This document shows, piece by piece, positions 45,873 to 57,752 of a stretch of 64,000 nt of DNA; position 1 is the first letter of the stretch, and every line of letters begins with the position of its first letter. Origin of the DNA: Strobilurus pachycystidiatus (lineage: Eukaryota > Basidiomycota > Agaricomycetes > Agaricales > Physalacriaceae); the NCBI GenBank assembly GCA_019915135.1, contig JAHLMK010000001.1, positions 2,294,001 to 2,358,000 on the forward strand, written 5' to 3'. Both the position numbers and the translations under genes were made by a program. Below the pieces are notes generated by a model. It worked only from the letters and a program-made list of their open reading frames with translations, had not been told where the DNA came from and did not search any database.

Positions 45873-47730
45873 CGTGGTCGGCGCCGACAAGCTGAACGTA
45901 TTACACAGGAAGGAGGGTGGGCTTGTCGTCGGCGCGCAGAAGGTGTCGGAAGGGAAAGATTGGAAGGCCCTGACGCGAAACCCTTTCGAGGTTTTGCACC
46001 ATGTTAAGGCCCGATGACATGAGTGTTTATCGTCAGCGAGAATCAACGCGACCAAGCGATCTGACAATTCTGGCCCTGTCGGCCCGAACCCCACACTTCT
46101 CTGCCTGACGCCACATTGCTCATTATACTGCGCGATTATCCATGACACTCTGCTTCAACCAACACTGTCTGTCTAATGGCTAAAAGTCCAGATGCAACAC
46201 TTGGTCTCTCTGACAACTATCGTGCGACATCCTCGGGAACTCCTTCGGCGCCTGGAAGGCTGGAACGTACGACTCATCAATTTCAAATTTTACCCCGTAT
46301 GTCCTGCCATGCCCAGTCGTATTCTTTCTGCTTCTTCCGACACCTCCGTTCACCAAACATCTGGGCATGAAGCGCATCTATAATGAGTCGACTCAAGGCT
46401 CAAAATCTCAACACTAGTCAGACTACGATACACTGACGAACAAATATGTATTGTACATGTACTGTGTGTATAATGAGCTCATTTCCCCGACGCTCTACCA
46501 CCTTCTACCACTCTCATCGGGTCATCAAACAGATCACTGTTCTCTGCTTGTCGACCCTAGATCCCAGCCCTATCCGGATTCAGATGACCGTAAGATGCGC
46601 CACACCGCCACAATTGGGGCTTGATGATTCTACAGATGACCGCCGAAAGACAGAGTGCACATTCCAATGGGCCCCGCAAGGCCAGTCTATCATCGACCTG
46701 TTAACTCTCTTGGGCATATATACAAAGTGAGCACAGTAAGCGGGCCGATCACTTCTAATCAGCATTGTTTCCTTCGGCAATGCAACGCGCGTATCTTTGA
46801 ATACGACTCGATCCAGTATCAGTCCTCTTGTCCCATCTTACGACATCATATTACATCCCCGGGCCAGGATAGCATAGGATAGCATTCCGAATAAGGACTA
46901 CGCGGTATTAGTAGGGCTATCGCTCAATTGTTCGCGTACTACCAGCCCAGTGCATGTGGTCCTAACCTCAATTCTCCGAACTGTACCCCCATACATAGAC
47001 TCGAGCCAGCCGAATTCTTGCGGAATGGGACTTCTTGATAGTCAATCAAATTGCGTTACACATCTTAGATCATGGATGGGACTGGTCCGACTGGTTTCGA
47101 GCCTACCCCATGCAGTACAGTGCGCCGATGGCTACTTACAATGACCCAATCAATCAGCGTTTTAGCCTGGTTTTAGCCTCAGCTCCTACACATAAGTCTT
47201 CCAACCTCGGGCGCCGCTGTCTTCAGTCTGAAGGACCGACAAGCGCGTTCGTGAAGCCTACATAGGCTCTGAGCCGTCGCTTGACTGATTCATCATATCC
47301 GGTCATGTTGGCGTGCTCATCAAGTAAGCAATGGAGAGTTTGAGCGGATAGACATCAGATGTAGAGTACCCACGCCTACCCACGCATAACGAGGGCACGA
47401 TGTGACCAAGAGTGAACGACCTTGTGAGTCTGAGTAGCAGAAGACGCATGTGAATGCAAATCCGATAGATACGCCGACGGCGAGAGACATAAAATGAACG
47501 TAGTCCTGAATTGACGACAAGCGTGAATTCCATGTCGAATTTACTTGAGCTGCCGACTTGAATACACCAAGTGATACTGGAAGTCTGAAACGTTGCGAAT
47601 CAATAATGAAGAGGTCCATCATCGCTGCAGGCCTGGCCTGACCATTGCCAAATATTCTCCGTCTGGAATGTCCGTGCAGACAGGCAGGTTTGGTTCATAT
47701 CGTCATGGAGAAACTGTCGAGAGTATTTTG
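45873..47730. other. Gene-poor interval
   Basis: Promoter side of the ABC transporter. A minus-strand hydrophobic stretch at 47420-47500 (reading SLAVGVSIGFAFTCVFC) might be an exon of a small membrane protein, but no start, stop and splice set was convincing. Confidence 0.4.
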
Positions 47731-48045
47731 TCACCGAGCCTCAAATTGAACCACTGATATGTACAGCTGTTGAGATCTTCTGGGGCGCAGGGAAGCAACA
47801 AGAACGCACTTCGTTTCGTTCTCTTCTTGTACATGATGCGGTGGCCGCATTCTCTGCACCGAATGGGCTCACGCGCTTTAATTTCGTTTTTGGCGCCGCA
47901 ATCTGTTTGATCGGCATGTTGGGCGATGGACAATGGGCAGAAAAGAGCATGACGCACCAGCGCAGAGATATTCCATGTCGGGTTTCTGTGTCGCGAATCC
48001 GCCGAACTGGTGGTCTCGGTTTTGCTGGTTGTTGGCTTGGTCCAT
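47731..48045 (-). CDS. RPB12: RNA polymerases I, II and III subunit RPABC4 (Rpb12)
   Basis: Small zinc-ribbon subunit shared by all three nuclear RNA polymerases. Three exons on the minus strand: 48045-47958, 47902-47810 and 47753-47731, giving 67 aa (about 70 in yeast). The disordered start [16 protein letters not shown] is followed by the zinc ligands YLCADCGAKN and [17 protein letters not shown], and a 23-nt last exon encodes the invariant C-terminus MVQFEAR. Every junction keeps frame, and the last exon is recognisable only through that motif. The longer frames over the same place are artefacts of reading through introns. Confidence 0.95.
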
Positions 48046-48989
48046 GACGGGAGGCGGCAGAGTTGTGATCGCCTCCGAATTGGGAAATCGACACTTTTTC
48101 GTCCTGTCACAGTGTCAGTGTCATCACTGTTCTCTCCAGCACGGCCACTGCTTGCGAAAAGCGCACCATTCCGAGGGGTAAATAAGCGAACGGTATAGGG
48201 ACTGGATTCTTGTCAGCTTGAATGGCCGGGCAGTAGGTCCACAGCGCATCCGCAACACGAACTTGACACGAACACGTCTCAAATTGACGGCCTCAGTCAG
48301 GACCAAGCAAAGTCCCAGGGTTCTTCTACATCCCGCCCTCCAAGTGACCATCTTGAATAACAAAGGATAGATGTGACTCACGAGATGACACAGTAGAAAG
48401 TGACGGATATTCGTGTAGTCTTTCCATGACAGGCCAGTTCTCGGTGTGTCTAAATGGGCGGAAAGATGCATTGTCAGTAATCATCAGGCTCTCTGAAATA
48501 CTCAAAAGCGATGCGAATTGCATTCGAATAAGCTTGCAAACAGAGAAGAGCGGAAGACAGGCGGGAAACGTCGTTTGCGTGCTGTCATACTAAAGGTGTA
48601 GAGTCTGCCTATGATCCGTGGTTCTTGATGCCTTCTCTGTACAAAGCTGCACTACTTGAGTTCCTTCAAATTTACCAAGCTGCATCCATAACACACTTGC
48701 AAGAGTATAGTCTCTTGACATTGTTGGAGGCGCTTGCAAGCGCCACACCTCTTTCCCAATATGGAACATTCTCACGATCGACCTAATCGGGAGATTAGAG
48801 TTCCCGCAGACTTCAGTCCTTTTCAAAGCGTTCAGGCGCGTTCAACGATGAGATCGGGCACTTTTCTCGTCGGAACAATACACGCAACGCGTAATGGTAC
48901 ATATTTCATGTGTTCGTGCACTTTTCCGCCACGTATTTTGATGCCCGAGGGAAATGAGATGTTTGTCAATACTCTCATTATTGACCGCC

Positions 48990-50325
48990 ATGGGCTCAGA
49001 CACACCGTGCTCCGTGAGTCGCCCGACAACCGCCATCTATGGTACTTACACATTGCCAGCTTACTGGTGGCTGCTACTACACGCAGAGCGATATAGTTTC
49101 CGGCAGCCTAGAACGTTCAGAATACCAGCTTTCAGACGCGCGGCTGGTTTTGCCGTCAAGTGACATTGTGAAACGGCTACTGTATTGCCAGGAGGATATT
49201 GAGGCGTCTCAAGACCTCGTTCTTCTCGTCCCTCAAGATGAAGACGGGGAGATCGACGTCGAGGACTACGATGGACCGAGTATGCCCTACCGCTCCTTCC
49301 TTGGCGACGCGTCTTTCCTAACGATGACTGTGTGCTCACAGTGCCCACCTCATTCTCCCCTGATACAATTGCCGCCGTCTTCAACTTTACCCTTGGCGAC
49401 AATCCGGATCTCGGCGGATTCTGCATCAGGAATCCGGACAACCTGAAGGACGACGACCGTGATGAAGACGAAAACGAGGACATTGACGTCTCTATGTTTG
49501 CCGGCTACAATAAGCACTACACCTTCCTTTACGCGTATCGTATACTCGTTGGAAGATTTCCCGAATTGGAACCCCACAGCATCTACGCCACGATGGCAGA
49601 CCAGCGGTTTGTGCAGGACGCTGAGAATTGTAACATGGTGGACCAGTACGCATTTTATCACCATGTGGCAGACTTCCAGGAGGATCAGAAGCCAGTTGGA
49701 GCAGAATACGACGATGTTGGGAATGCACACTATTTCTTCATCCAGCTGTTGACCGATGAGAGTCGGACGGAAGATCAAAGGGTCCAGGAGGCATGGTTAG
49801 GAAAAGGCAGAATGTACATGCATTGCCGAGCAGATAGGTTAGTCTAATTACTCGTCTGCGTACGTTTTTCTCGTGCTCAAAGTTAGGTTTCCCTCTGCCG
49901 AACCGCTGATGTCTGTGGGACACCTAGGAGTTCCAGACACCACTTTCACCAAGCTCCCCTTCGACGTTCTGGACTACCTCTGTGTCACCTACCTCACCAT
50001 CCGGGATGCCTCTCTTCTTCTCTGTCTATCCCGCACCCTCCGCCATACGCTATCGCAGTTCGTCGACTCGTTTGCCCACAAAGAGATTGCTCGGCATCAG
50101 CCATGGCTTCTCCCCATCCAGGACGCAGAGTGTCTGAGAGGCAACGAGGAGATCCAAAAATGGCTAGAAATGTGGGACGGCAAGCTCGACGAAATCCCTT
50201 GGTGTGCGTATGCAAGAGTGTGCAGCCTAAGTCCCCATATGCGTAATAGACAAAGGATCTGGGGGATCACAGAACGGTTTAGAGCTCAAGCCAAGTCGCT
50301 GGGTTGGCTCAAAACCAACGATTAA
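48990..50325 (+). CDS. F-box-like protein, tandem copy 1
   Basis: Four exons: 48990-49013, 49060-49279, 49342-49837 and 49887-50325, giving 392 aa. The start ATG is in a good context (ACCGCCATGG) and is the only start that keeps phase with exon 2 in both copies; the longer upstream frame ends out of phase and is disrupted by indels in copy 2. Residues 1-230 are an acidic family-specific region (DLVLLVPQDEDGEIDVEDYDG; DDDRDEDENEDIDVSM). Around 270-300 a degenerate F-box reads LPFDVLDYLCVTYLTIRDASLLLCLSRTLRH-like, followed by a Trp-rich tail. F-box proteins act as substrate adaptors of SCF ubiquitin ligases; the target is unknown. Confidence 0.8.
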
Positions 50326-50403
50326 CAGCTCCCTGTTCCGTTCATCTGATGCTACATAGACTGGTACTTACAGCGAAGTACTTAATGATAGACATCAAGA
50401 TTT

Positions 50404-50563
50404 TATGTCGCCATCGCAGTCCAAAATCATTTATTCCGTGATAGCTTCATCCCCAAGCTCGTCATCGTCATCCTGGTTCCTGCCAGTGGTTGCTGCTCTG
50501 CCGCCAACGTTTCCCTTTTCTCTTTTGCCCTTTCTCATTACTGTATCGTCCAAGGTCCACCAT
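50404..50563 (-). pseudogene. RAD3 remnant, 3' end of the last exon
   Basis: Aligns with 54351-54512 of the intact RAD3 gene, including TATGTCGCCATCG, GTCCAAAATCATTT, CTCGTCATCGTCATCC and TGCTCTGCCGCCAACGTTTCC on the + strand, but with indels that break the frame. It stops abruptly at the left end of the 50564-51880 element. Confidence 0.85.
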
Positions 50564-51880
50564 CAGCAAATCCGGGAAAAGTAGATACGGGTTACAGTTA
50601 CCGATCGTCTGCAATCGACGGAGATATCGTATTATAATGTTGCTATAAGCTGGTATAAGCTTTTTGTGATTCTATCATTACCTATAGTTTGCTGTAATGA
50701 TTTTGGTCCATTGCAAGGTCAGTATAGTATTTGCAGCATTTCATAGAGTACATACCGGTGCTGTGTCCATGTCACTCATGACCCGCTCATGACAAGTCAG
50801 AAGATGGTAAACACCGGAGAAGCAGGCTGTTGTCATTGTAGAGCTCTAAGCACACTTGTCTCATCGGTACATTTTGGGTGACAGTGTCTCGTACCAGTCG
50901 TACCATGAGCAGACCCTGAGCAGGGTACCAGGGACTGAAGGAGAAACTCGAAATCGTCAAGTCCATTTGAAGCTCCGATCGGTCCGAATGCTTACCGGTT
51001 GCCGACGATAAAAAATCACTCTCAAACATGGATCAACATAACGCTGCTCTCTCCTCGACCACTACCTCCCTCAGCCGCGCCCTCGAAACTGCCGGTCTAC
51101 GGGTTCAGCTGCACGATACTCTCCGTCCCGTCGCCCCCGCCCTACAACTCTCGCACCCCAACGCTCGAGCTCATACTGGACGACCACGTTGAATTGCCCT
51201 TGGAAGACGGCCACCCAAACACTCGACGACGACGACCCGAATGCCCGACGACAAATACCTAAATGCCTGACGACGACGACCCGAGCGCCTGACGACGACG
51301 ACCCGCACGCCTGACGACGACGACCCGCACGCCTGACGACGGCTACCCGAACGCCTGACAACAACGACCCGAACGCTAGACAACGACCCACTGGACGCCA
51401 AACCACGACGTATTCACTAGATTGTGAGACCACTGGACGTCCGGCGCCGCCCGAGCCTGTTGACTCTCCCGCACTTATGTAGACGACAACGACCAGTGTG
51501 TTGTCATTTGGCTTCCCGCTCGTGGCACTGTAATTAGAAATCTGCCTGTACCTTACTACTTTTATGCAACCATTTGCCCCACCTTTTGTTCGATGTGGTT
51601 TGGATGTCGTGTCACCGTTCCGGTTCCAGTCTGTTCCCGATTTGATACAATAGTGGGAACGTCGGCTTTATATGATGCTGTATTTGGTTATCGTCACCGG
51701 AAATCTTTATGAGTACGGGGCAGGACCGTAGTCAATATGCCAAATCATAGGTATTTATGTTTCTCGCAGGTCCACTATAGTAAGGTTATGATCTGTGGTA
51801 TAAAGATGATACAATATTATAGTGATTACACGACGTGACAGTGAATTATGACACCCCATCAACTTTTCCCAGATTTGCTG
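50564..51880. mobile_element. 1.3-kb TIR element inserted in the RAD3 pseudogene
   Basis: The left end starts CAGCAAATCCGGGAAAAGT (50564) and the right end, read as reverse complement from 51880, starts CAGCAAATCTGGGAAAAGT. Over 27 bp the two ends agree at 23 positions. The ends sit exactly where similarity to RAD3 stops on one side and resumes on the other. The flanking dinucleotide is AT on both sides. The interior has no transposase-like frame; it holds a 22-bp minisatellite, so it is probably non-autonomous. The superfamily is not determined. Confidence 0.8.
51225..51382. repeat. 22-bp minisatellite
   Basis: About seven copies of a unit close to CCTGACGACGACGACCCGCA-CG, the last ones diverging (CTACCCGAACG, CAACAACGACCCGAACG). 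Since 22 is not a multiple of 3, the repeat reads as similar Val/Arg-rich peptides in several frames, which explains overlapping spurious ORFs on the minus strand. Confidence 0.8.
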
Positions 51881-52400
51881 ATGCCACTGCTACTCAACTT
51901 GTCTGCAAAAACTGACAGTCCCTAGTCAGTCTTTCCACGCAGTACTTGTCCGCACACTGAGAAAGCAGCATCTGTATACCTCGCATTGAATCATGAGATT
52001 CCAGAATGATAATCTCGTATGTGGTATGCATCCCGCAGGTATTCCAGACGGGCCCGCAGTATCATCCTATTCAATTTCTGTGTATTGATATAGGCACTTC
52101 AATCTCGTCAGAGCGGCACTGTGTACATGGGTATCTACAAAAACTTACCCAGAAGAAAGTAGAACGATCTCGCGCATTGAGAGTTCTACAAAGCTATACT
52201 CGTTTCGTTGGCGTCAGGAGCTTCCACAAAGATGAGCCGTTGAGGATGCCCTAGAAGACGACGAGGAAATTGTTGATCCAAATCTAATCGTGACCTAAGA
52301 ACCATGTCGTTTCCAGGCAACAACAATGGGCTCCACTGGCATATACAGATAATTCGGAAAGATGGCGACGATTCCAACTGGGACAATCTTCCCTCCAAAG
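51881..52400 (-). pseudogene. RAD3 remnant, internal exons
   Basis: Aligns with about 54704-55370 of the intact gene. Examples on the + strand are GCCACTGCTACTC, TCTTTCCACGCAG, TATGCATCCCGCAG, TTTCTGTGTATTGATAT, CAAAGCTATACTCGT and GGCGACGATTCCA. It covers exons 14 to 17 and their introns with many indels and stops; the 5' exons are absent. It ends at the border of the second copy of the segmental duplication. Confidence 0.85.
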
Positions 52401-52948
52401 TTGCGCAGATGTGACGCACGGGATGACACAGTAGAAAGTGTTGAATATTCAACGCATGACGACTTTCCATGACAGGCCAATTCAGAGAAGCTTGCAAACA
52501 GAGTAGAGCGAGAGACGGGCGGGAAACGTCGTTTGCATGCCATCGTACTGGTGGGTTAGATTCTGCCTATGATCCGTAGTCCTTGATACCATCTCTGTAT
52601 AAAGCTGCGCTGTTCTTTCAGAATGACCAGCTGAATCATGACAGATTTGCAGAAGTATATTCCCCTGACATTGACAATGAAGGCGCTTGCAAGCGCGCGC
52701 CACACCACTTTCTTAATATGGAACATTTCTCACGATCGACCTAATCGGGAGATTGGAGTCGCAGACTGCAAGTCCTCTCTTCAACGCGTTCAGTGCACGT
52801 TTAACGATGAGGTCGGGTACTTATCTCGTCGGAACAATACACGCAACGTGTATGGTACAGATTTCATGAGTGCGTGCACTTTGCCGCCGCGTATCTTGAT
52901 GCCCGAGGGGGATGAGATGTTTGTCAAACACCCTTATTACTGACCGCC

Positions 52949-54281
52949 ATGGACTTCGACACACCGTGCTCCGTGAGTCGCCCGACATCCTCCATCTAGA
53001 TTACTCACACTGTAGCCAGCTTACTGGCGGCTGCTACTACGCGCAGAGCGATATAATCTCTCACTGTCTAGAACGTTCAGCTCACCAACACGCGCGGCTG
53101 GTGTTGCCGTCAAGTGATATTGTGACACGGCTACTGTACTGCCAGGAGGATATCGAGGCGTCTCAGGACCTCGTCCTTCTCGTTCCTCGGAGAGAGAACG
53201 GGGAGATCGACATCGAGGACCACGACGGACCTCTGGCTAGTATGCACTACCGCTCTTTCCTTGGCGACACGTCCTTTCTGACAAGCACCGTATGCTCGCA
53301 GTACTCACCTCATTCTCACCCGACACAATTGCTGCAGTCTTCCACTTTACCATTGGCGACAATCGGGAGGTATACAGTAAATTCTGCATCAGGAATAAGG
53401 ACGACGACCGTGATAGGGACGAAGATGAGGTAATTGACGTCTCTATGTACGCCGGATACAAGCACTACATCTTCCTTTACGCGTATCGTATCCTCGTTGG
53501 GCGATTCCCCGAATTGGAGCCCCACATCATCTACGCCACGATAGCAGACCAGCGGTTTGTGCAGGACGCCGAGAATTGTAACATCGTGGATATGTACGCG
53601 TGGTATCACGAGGTTGCAGATTTCCAAGGGGATCAAAAGCCAGTTGGAGAAGAATATGACGACGTTGGGGATGCAGAATACTTCTTCATCCAGCTGTTGA
53701 CCGATGAGAGTGGGACCGAAGACCATAGGGTCCAGGAGGCATGGATAGGAAAAGGCAGGATGTACATGCATTGTCGAGCAGATAGGTTGGTCCATTCACT
53801 CGTCTGTTCACGTCTTTTCATGCTCAAATTTAGGTTTCCCTCTGCCGAACCGCTGATGTCTGTGGAACCATCAGGATCTCCAGAGACCACTTTCACCAAG
53901 CTCCCCTTCGACGTTCTGGACTACCTCTGTGTCACCTACCTCACCATCCGGGATGCCTCTCTTCTTCTTTGTCTATCCCGCACCCTCCGCCATACGCTGT
54001 TGCAATTCGTCGACTCGTTTGCCCACAACGAGATTGCTCGGCATCAGCCATGGCTTCTCCCCATTCTGGACGCAGAGTGTCTGAGAGGCGACGAGGAGAT
54101 CACAAAATGGCTAAAACTGTGGGACGGCAAGCTCGACAAAATCCCTTGGTGTGCGTATGCAAGAGTATGCAGTCTGAGTCCCCATATGCGTAACAGACAA
54201 AGGATCTGGGGGATCACAGAACGGTTTAGAGCTCAAGCCAAGTCGTTGGGTTGGCTCAAAATTGATGATTCAACAGTTTGA
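52949..54281 (+). CDS. F-box-like protein, tandem copy 2
   Basis: Four exons: 52949-52972, 53020-53239, 53302-53785 and 53834-54281, giving 391 aa. Exons 1 and 2 have the same lengths as in copy 1; exon 3 is 12 nt shorter and exon 4 is 9 nt longer, always multiples of 3, so both copies remain open under what looks like coding constraint. The degenerate F-box (LPFDVLDYL...RTLRHTLLQF) is nearly unchanged, while the acidic linker differs most. Upstream of the ATG, 1-nt indels against copy 1 show that this part is not translated. It lies immediately before the convergent RAD3 gene (66 bp between stops). Confidence 0.8.
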
Positions 54282-54346
54282 ACTACCCTTTCCATTCATC
54301 TAATGCTACATAGACAAGTAGTAGTACAACGAAGTGGACACTGGGA

Positions 54347-57300
54347 CTATATGTCGCCATCGTAGTCCAAAATCATTTGGTCCGTGATACCCCCATCCCC
54401 AAACTCGTCATCGTCATCCATTGGATCCTGCCCGGCTTGCTGCTCTGCCGCCAACGTTTCCGCCTTCTGTTTCGCCTGCGCCTTCTCAATATCCTCCAGG
54501 GTCCACAGCGATATTCCCGTTTGGTTTTCATTAGGATTCTGAGATATGGACCGCATGAACAGCTTGGACAGCGTCAGTGCCATGTCCGTCGACAGATTCG
54601 CTGCCGTGTCTGTGATGTACTGGTTTATCCACCGCGGAAGCTTGGCTCGTTTATCACTGCGACTAAAACGCTAAGGAGGGTGTCAGCAAGACGTTACGGA
54701 CGCGCCACTGCTACTCGCCTTGTCTGCGAAAACCATCAGTCCCCAGTCCGTCTTTCCACGCAGAACTCTTCCGACACATTGAGCAGCGTTACGCATCGCA
54801 TCGAATCCTAAAAATTCAGACTCTCGTATGCGATATGCATCCCGCAGATATTCCAAACGGGCGCGTAGTATCCTACTTTCTGTGTATTGATATGGGACAC
54901 TTCGATCTTGTCAGAGCACTGTGGGCATGGATATCTAGAAAAACTTACCCAAACATGATGACAGCACGTCCATAGTTGTGATCAAAATCGATACCCTCGG
55001 AAACTTTGCCTCGGGCTACAGAAAGAAGCACGGCGCCCCGTCCGTTGTCACAAGCCTTGAGGGTGTGTGAGTAGCGTCTAGAAGAAAAAAGTACACAATC
55101 TCACGCGTCGATAGTTTTCCAAAGCTATACTCGTCTCGTTAGCGTCAGGAGTTTCCACAAAGATGAGCTTGTGCTTCCAGACTTCGTTGAGAATGCCCTA
55201 GAGGAGTATGAGGGTTTTTTATATATATCTAGATCTGATCATGGCATACCATGTCGTTCCAAGCAGCAACGATGGACTCCATATACAGATAACTCGGAAA
55301 GAAGGCGACGATTCCATCTGGGACGATCTTACTATATTCGACGAGGATACTTCCAAAATTGCGCACGACTGCGGGATCGTTGCGGACCTCAAAGCGCGAG
55401 CTCACAGCGACTTGATCACTTCCTCGCGTTATGACCTAGATGGAGTGACCTTCAGAGCTGGACGCAGTCGACGACGAGTAAACTTACCAGTGGCAGGAAG
55501 GCATTACGGGCAAGTGTCATGGGATAAGTCTCTTGAACAACCGGCTGGAACTGGAGCATCTTCGGATACATGTCTAGCGGCGAGATCGTCCCAGACGTAA
55601 TGACAACGCTACTAAAATGCTCAAACACCGGTTTGATCGCTAGTGATGGATCAAGACAGCTGAAGAAGATGGTCGTCAGGATGAGCACAAAGAAAAGATA
55701 CAAATGTCTCACGTGAAGTGGAATATAGGATTGGGTACGGTCGCGTTGTCTGTTTCAAATGGCTCCAATATGAGTAGAAAGCCTTTCTCGTATGTGGAGA
55801 CCAGGGTTGCGAAGGAGGCGACCTTCTGTAACGACGCGTATTCGTCGAGTCTACTAAGTTCCAAGGTCTTGATAAGGGATTGTAGCCGCTCGGCGCAAAA
55901 TCTAGGGCAGTCACGTCAGACCTCACTCAAGGCAGGCCAAGGCGACGCTCACCGTAGCGGTCTTCGCTCGATGTAAGTTATATCTTTCAGATGCTGCAGG
56001 AACGAAAGTGGCGTCTCCGCTACGACGTGCAAGACACGCATTCTCGTCTGTAAACGATGAGTGACTGCGACGCAACAGTGTTTGTCGTGGATACCTTTAA
56101 ATATTCGACGAAACGTTTGAGGAACGCGATGAAGTGCTCTGCCTTTCTTATATTCCCAGGGATTGCTTCATGTAACAGGTCTTCAGGAAGCACAGGACTA
56201 GTCATGAAACCGTCATTGTCAGCATCACTTGGCGCGTCATCTTGCAGGCCCTCGACGAGCTTCGCGTACTCGTCCTGCAACTTGGCAGCATCGGTCGTTT
56301 TGATTCTGGAACTCGTTGTCAATGCTGTTAACAAGTCGCAGATAACTTACTCTTCAATCTTATCCGTAAGTTTACCGATGCTTCGTGTAGCCGAGTCTAG
56401 CATTGGTCTTGTGAGATCGATACTTAGGGATTCAATGCAAACATTATCTGAACAACAGTCAGTAATTACACCGGGAATGGACAAACATTACCAATATTGT
56501 GAGCCTCGTCGAAGACCACAATGGCATCCTTTGACATTTCTTTGGAGACTTGTTCTGCGACTTTGGGATCAAGAAGATAGTGGAAGGAGTAGATGATGAT
56601 GTCGACGAAAGGAAGCTGCGAAGGAATTATAAACCTATATCGTGGCTGATTGTATGAGGAGTACCATTCTTCTGACGGTGAAGTAGGGACATGTCTTGTT
56701 GTCACGACCATACTGGAGGACGTCGGCAAGGGTCCAGACTCCTGGAGGTACAAGGTTTCCCGGCTCTAAATTGCCCAAATTCTGCGCGCGCGTCAGAGGG
56801 AAGTTGCGAGGCGGTGAGAGAGTCCGCACTTCATGCCAGTCGCACATTTCAACAGAGCCCGGTTCTTCTCGCCCTTTCTTGCAGTTCGAGGCATTTGTGA
56901 GATCGCGGCACCGAGCATCAACGATCTTGCCCTTCTTCTCCTTCGCGACCTTTGAGGCGTTAGCATCCACTGGCGACACGGAGCTGGTGAAGCACCTCGG
57001 GATGTATGCACAAGTTCTTCCGACTGGTCAAGCCAATTCCCGTGAAACTTTGTTCTTTTTGCTTCTCCGCCTCCGTCTCGGCACATTCGATGCGGTACGC
57101 GATGAGTCTTTTCAGCTCAGCGAGAGCCTTCTCAATTTCCGGTACAGTTCGAGAGCAGTATACCAGTTTGCGGCGTATCGGATAGAACTGTGCAAGGTGA
57201 GCTGTAGAGCGGCAGTACGACATAGCAGCACACCTGTTGGTAGGACACAATTAAGGATAACAAGGACACGGTCTTGCCTGTTCCGGACGGCATTTCCAGC

Positions 57301-57568
57301 ACGCAATGGCCCTACAGTACATATATTAAATATGAGAGAGCTAAGCGCATGTCGAAAGGCATACCGCCGCGTCGAGCGTTCGCTTGAGATCGCACATGTA
57401 GGCATATTGCTCTGCGAGAAGTTGGTGACTTGTCAGGATCGCTGGTCTAAGGTAAACGTACCAGGATATATGCGGTCGTAAGGGAATATTATCTTGTTAA
57501 TTCGGTGAGCAGGCGCAAGCGTTGGAGGAAGGCATCTCAACTGGTAAATTGTCAATGAAGAACTTCAT
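54347..57568 (-). CDS. RAD3: RAD3/XPD DNA helicase of TFIIH
   Basis: 5'-3' Fe-S helicase of TFIIH, needed for nucleotide-excision repair and transcription. Eighteen exons on the minus strand: 57568-57542, 57492-57462, 57411-57365, 57311-57234, 57187-56996, 56949-56830, 56781-56665, 56615-56492, 56447-56351, 56305-56095, 56047-55953, 55901-55713, 55659-55488, 55435-55250, 55197-55105, 55055-54949, 54899-54719 and 54670-54347, giving 796 aa. Seen: Walker A SGTGKT with Lys48, the four Fe-S cysteines (LCIHPEV, ARCRDL, EMCDWHE, TCPYF), DEAH at 240-243, [23 protein letters not shown] and [10 protein letters not shown]. Intron 17 is GC-AG (donor GCGAGT at 54718); the only in-frame alternative hits a stop. 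Several AAG acceptors occur. The C-terminus is acidic, as in other fungal Rad3 proteins. Confidence 0.96.
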
Positions 57569-57752
57569 CAGAAAGGAAATTAGCAATGACTGATCGGTGC
57601 CGTCGAGTGCATGTTACCTCGGTCCTTGTCCTTTTCGGGTCAGCGCCGGTCATCATCATCAATGCTGTCATCGTCGATCGAACGCGTCTTTAAATCCTCG
57701 GAGCAGTTCACCCTTGTTCGGTTACTTGCAAGTTACAATCTACCCTTACACC

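Larger units (their letters stand above)
48370..50563. repeat. Tandem segmental duplication, copy 1
   Basis: This segment aligns with about 52410-54512: the upstream leader (GATGACACAGTAGAAAGTG, ATGGAACAT, CACGATCGACCTAATCGGGAGATT), the F-box-like gene and the 3' end of RAD3. Together with the RAD3 remnant at 51881-52400 it shows that a unit of F-box gene plus RAD3 was duplicated head to tail. Confidence 0.85.

Noticed and set aside
48734..49096. Upstream frame beginning at ATG 48761 as the start of the F-box gene
   Set aside because: It does not join exon 2 in phase, and copy 2 carries single-base indels there, so it is untranslated leader.
51071..51433. Overlapping Val/Arg/Gly-rich minus-strand ORFs
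   Set aside because: They are translations of the 22-bp minisatellite in different frames.
54347..57568. Assignment to the CHL1/DDX11 helicase
   Set aside because: Considered first because of the Fe-S helicase motifs, but the N-terminus, [16 protein letters not shown] blocks and C-terminal [16 protein letters not shown] fit RAD3/XPD.
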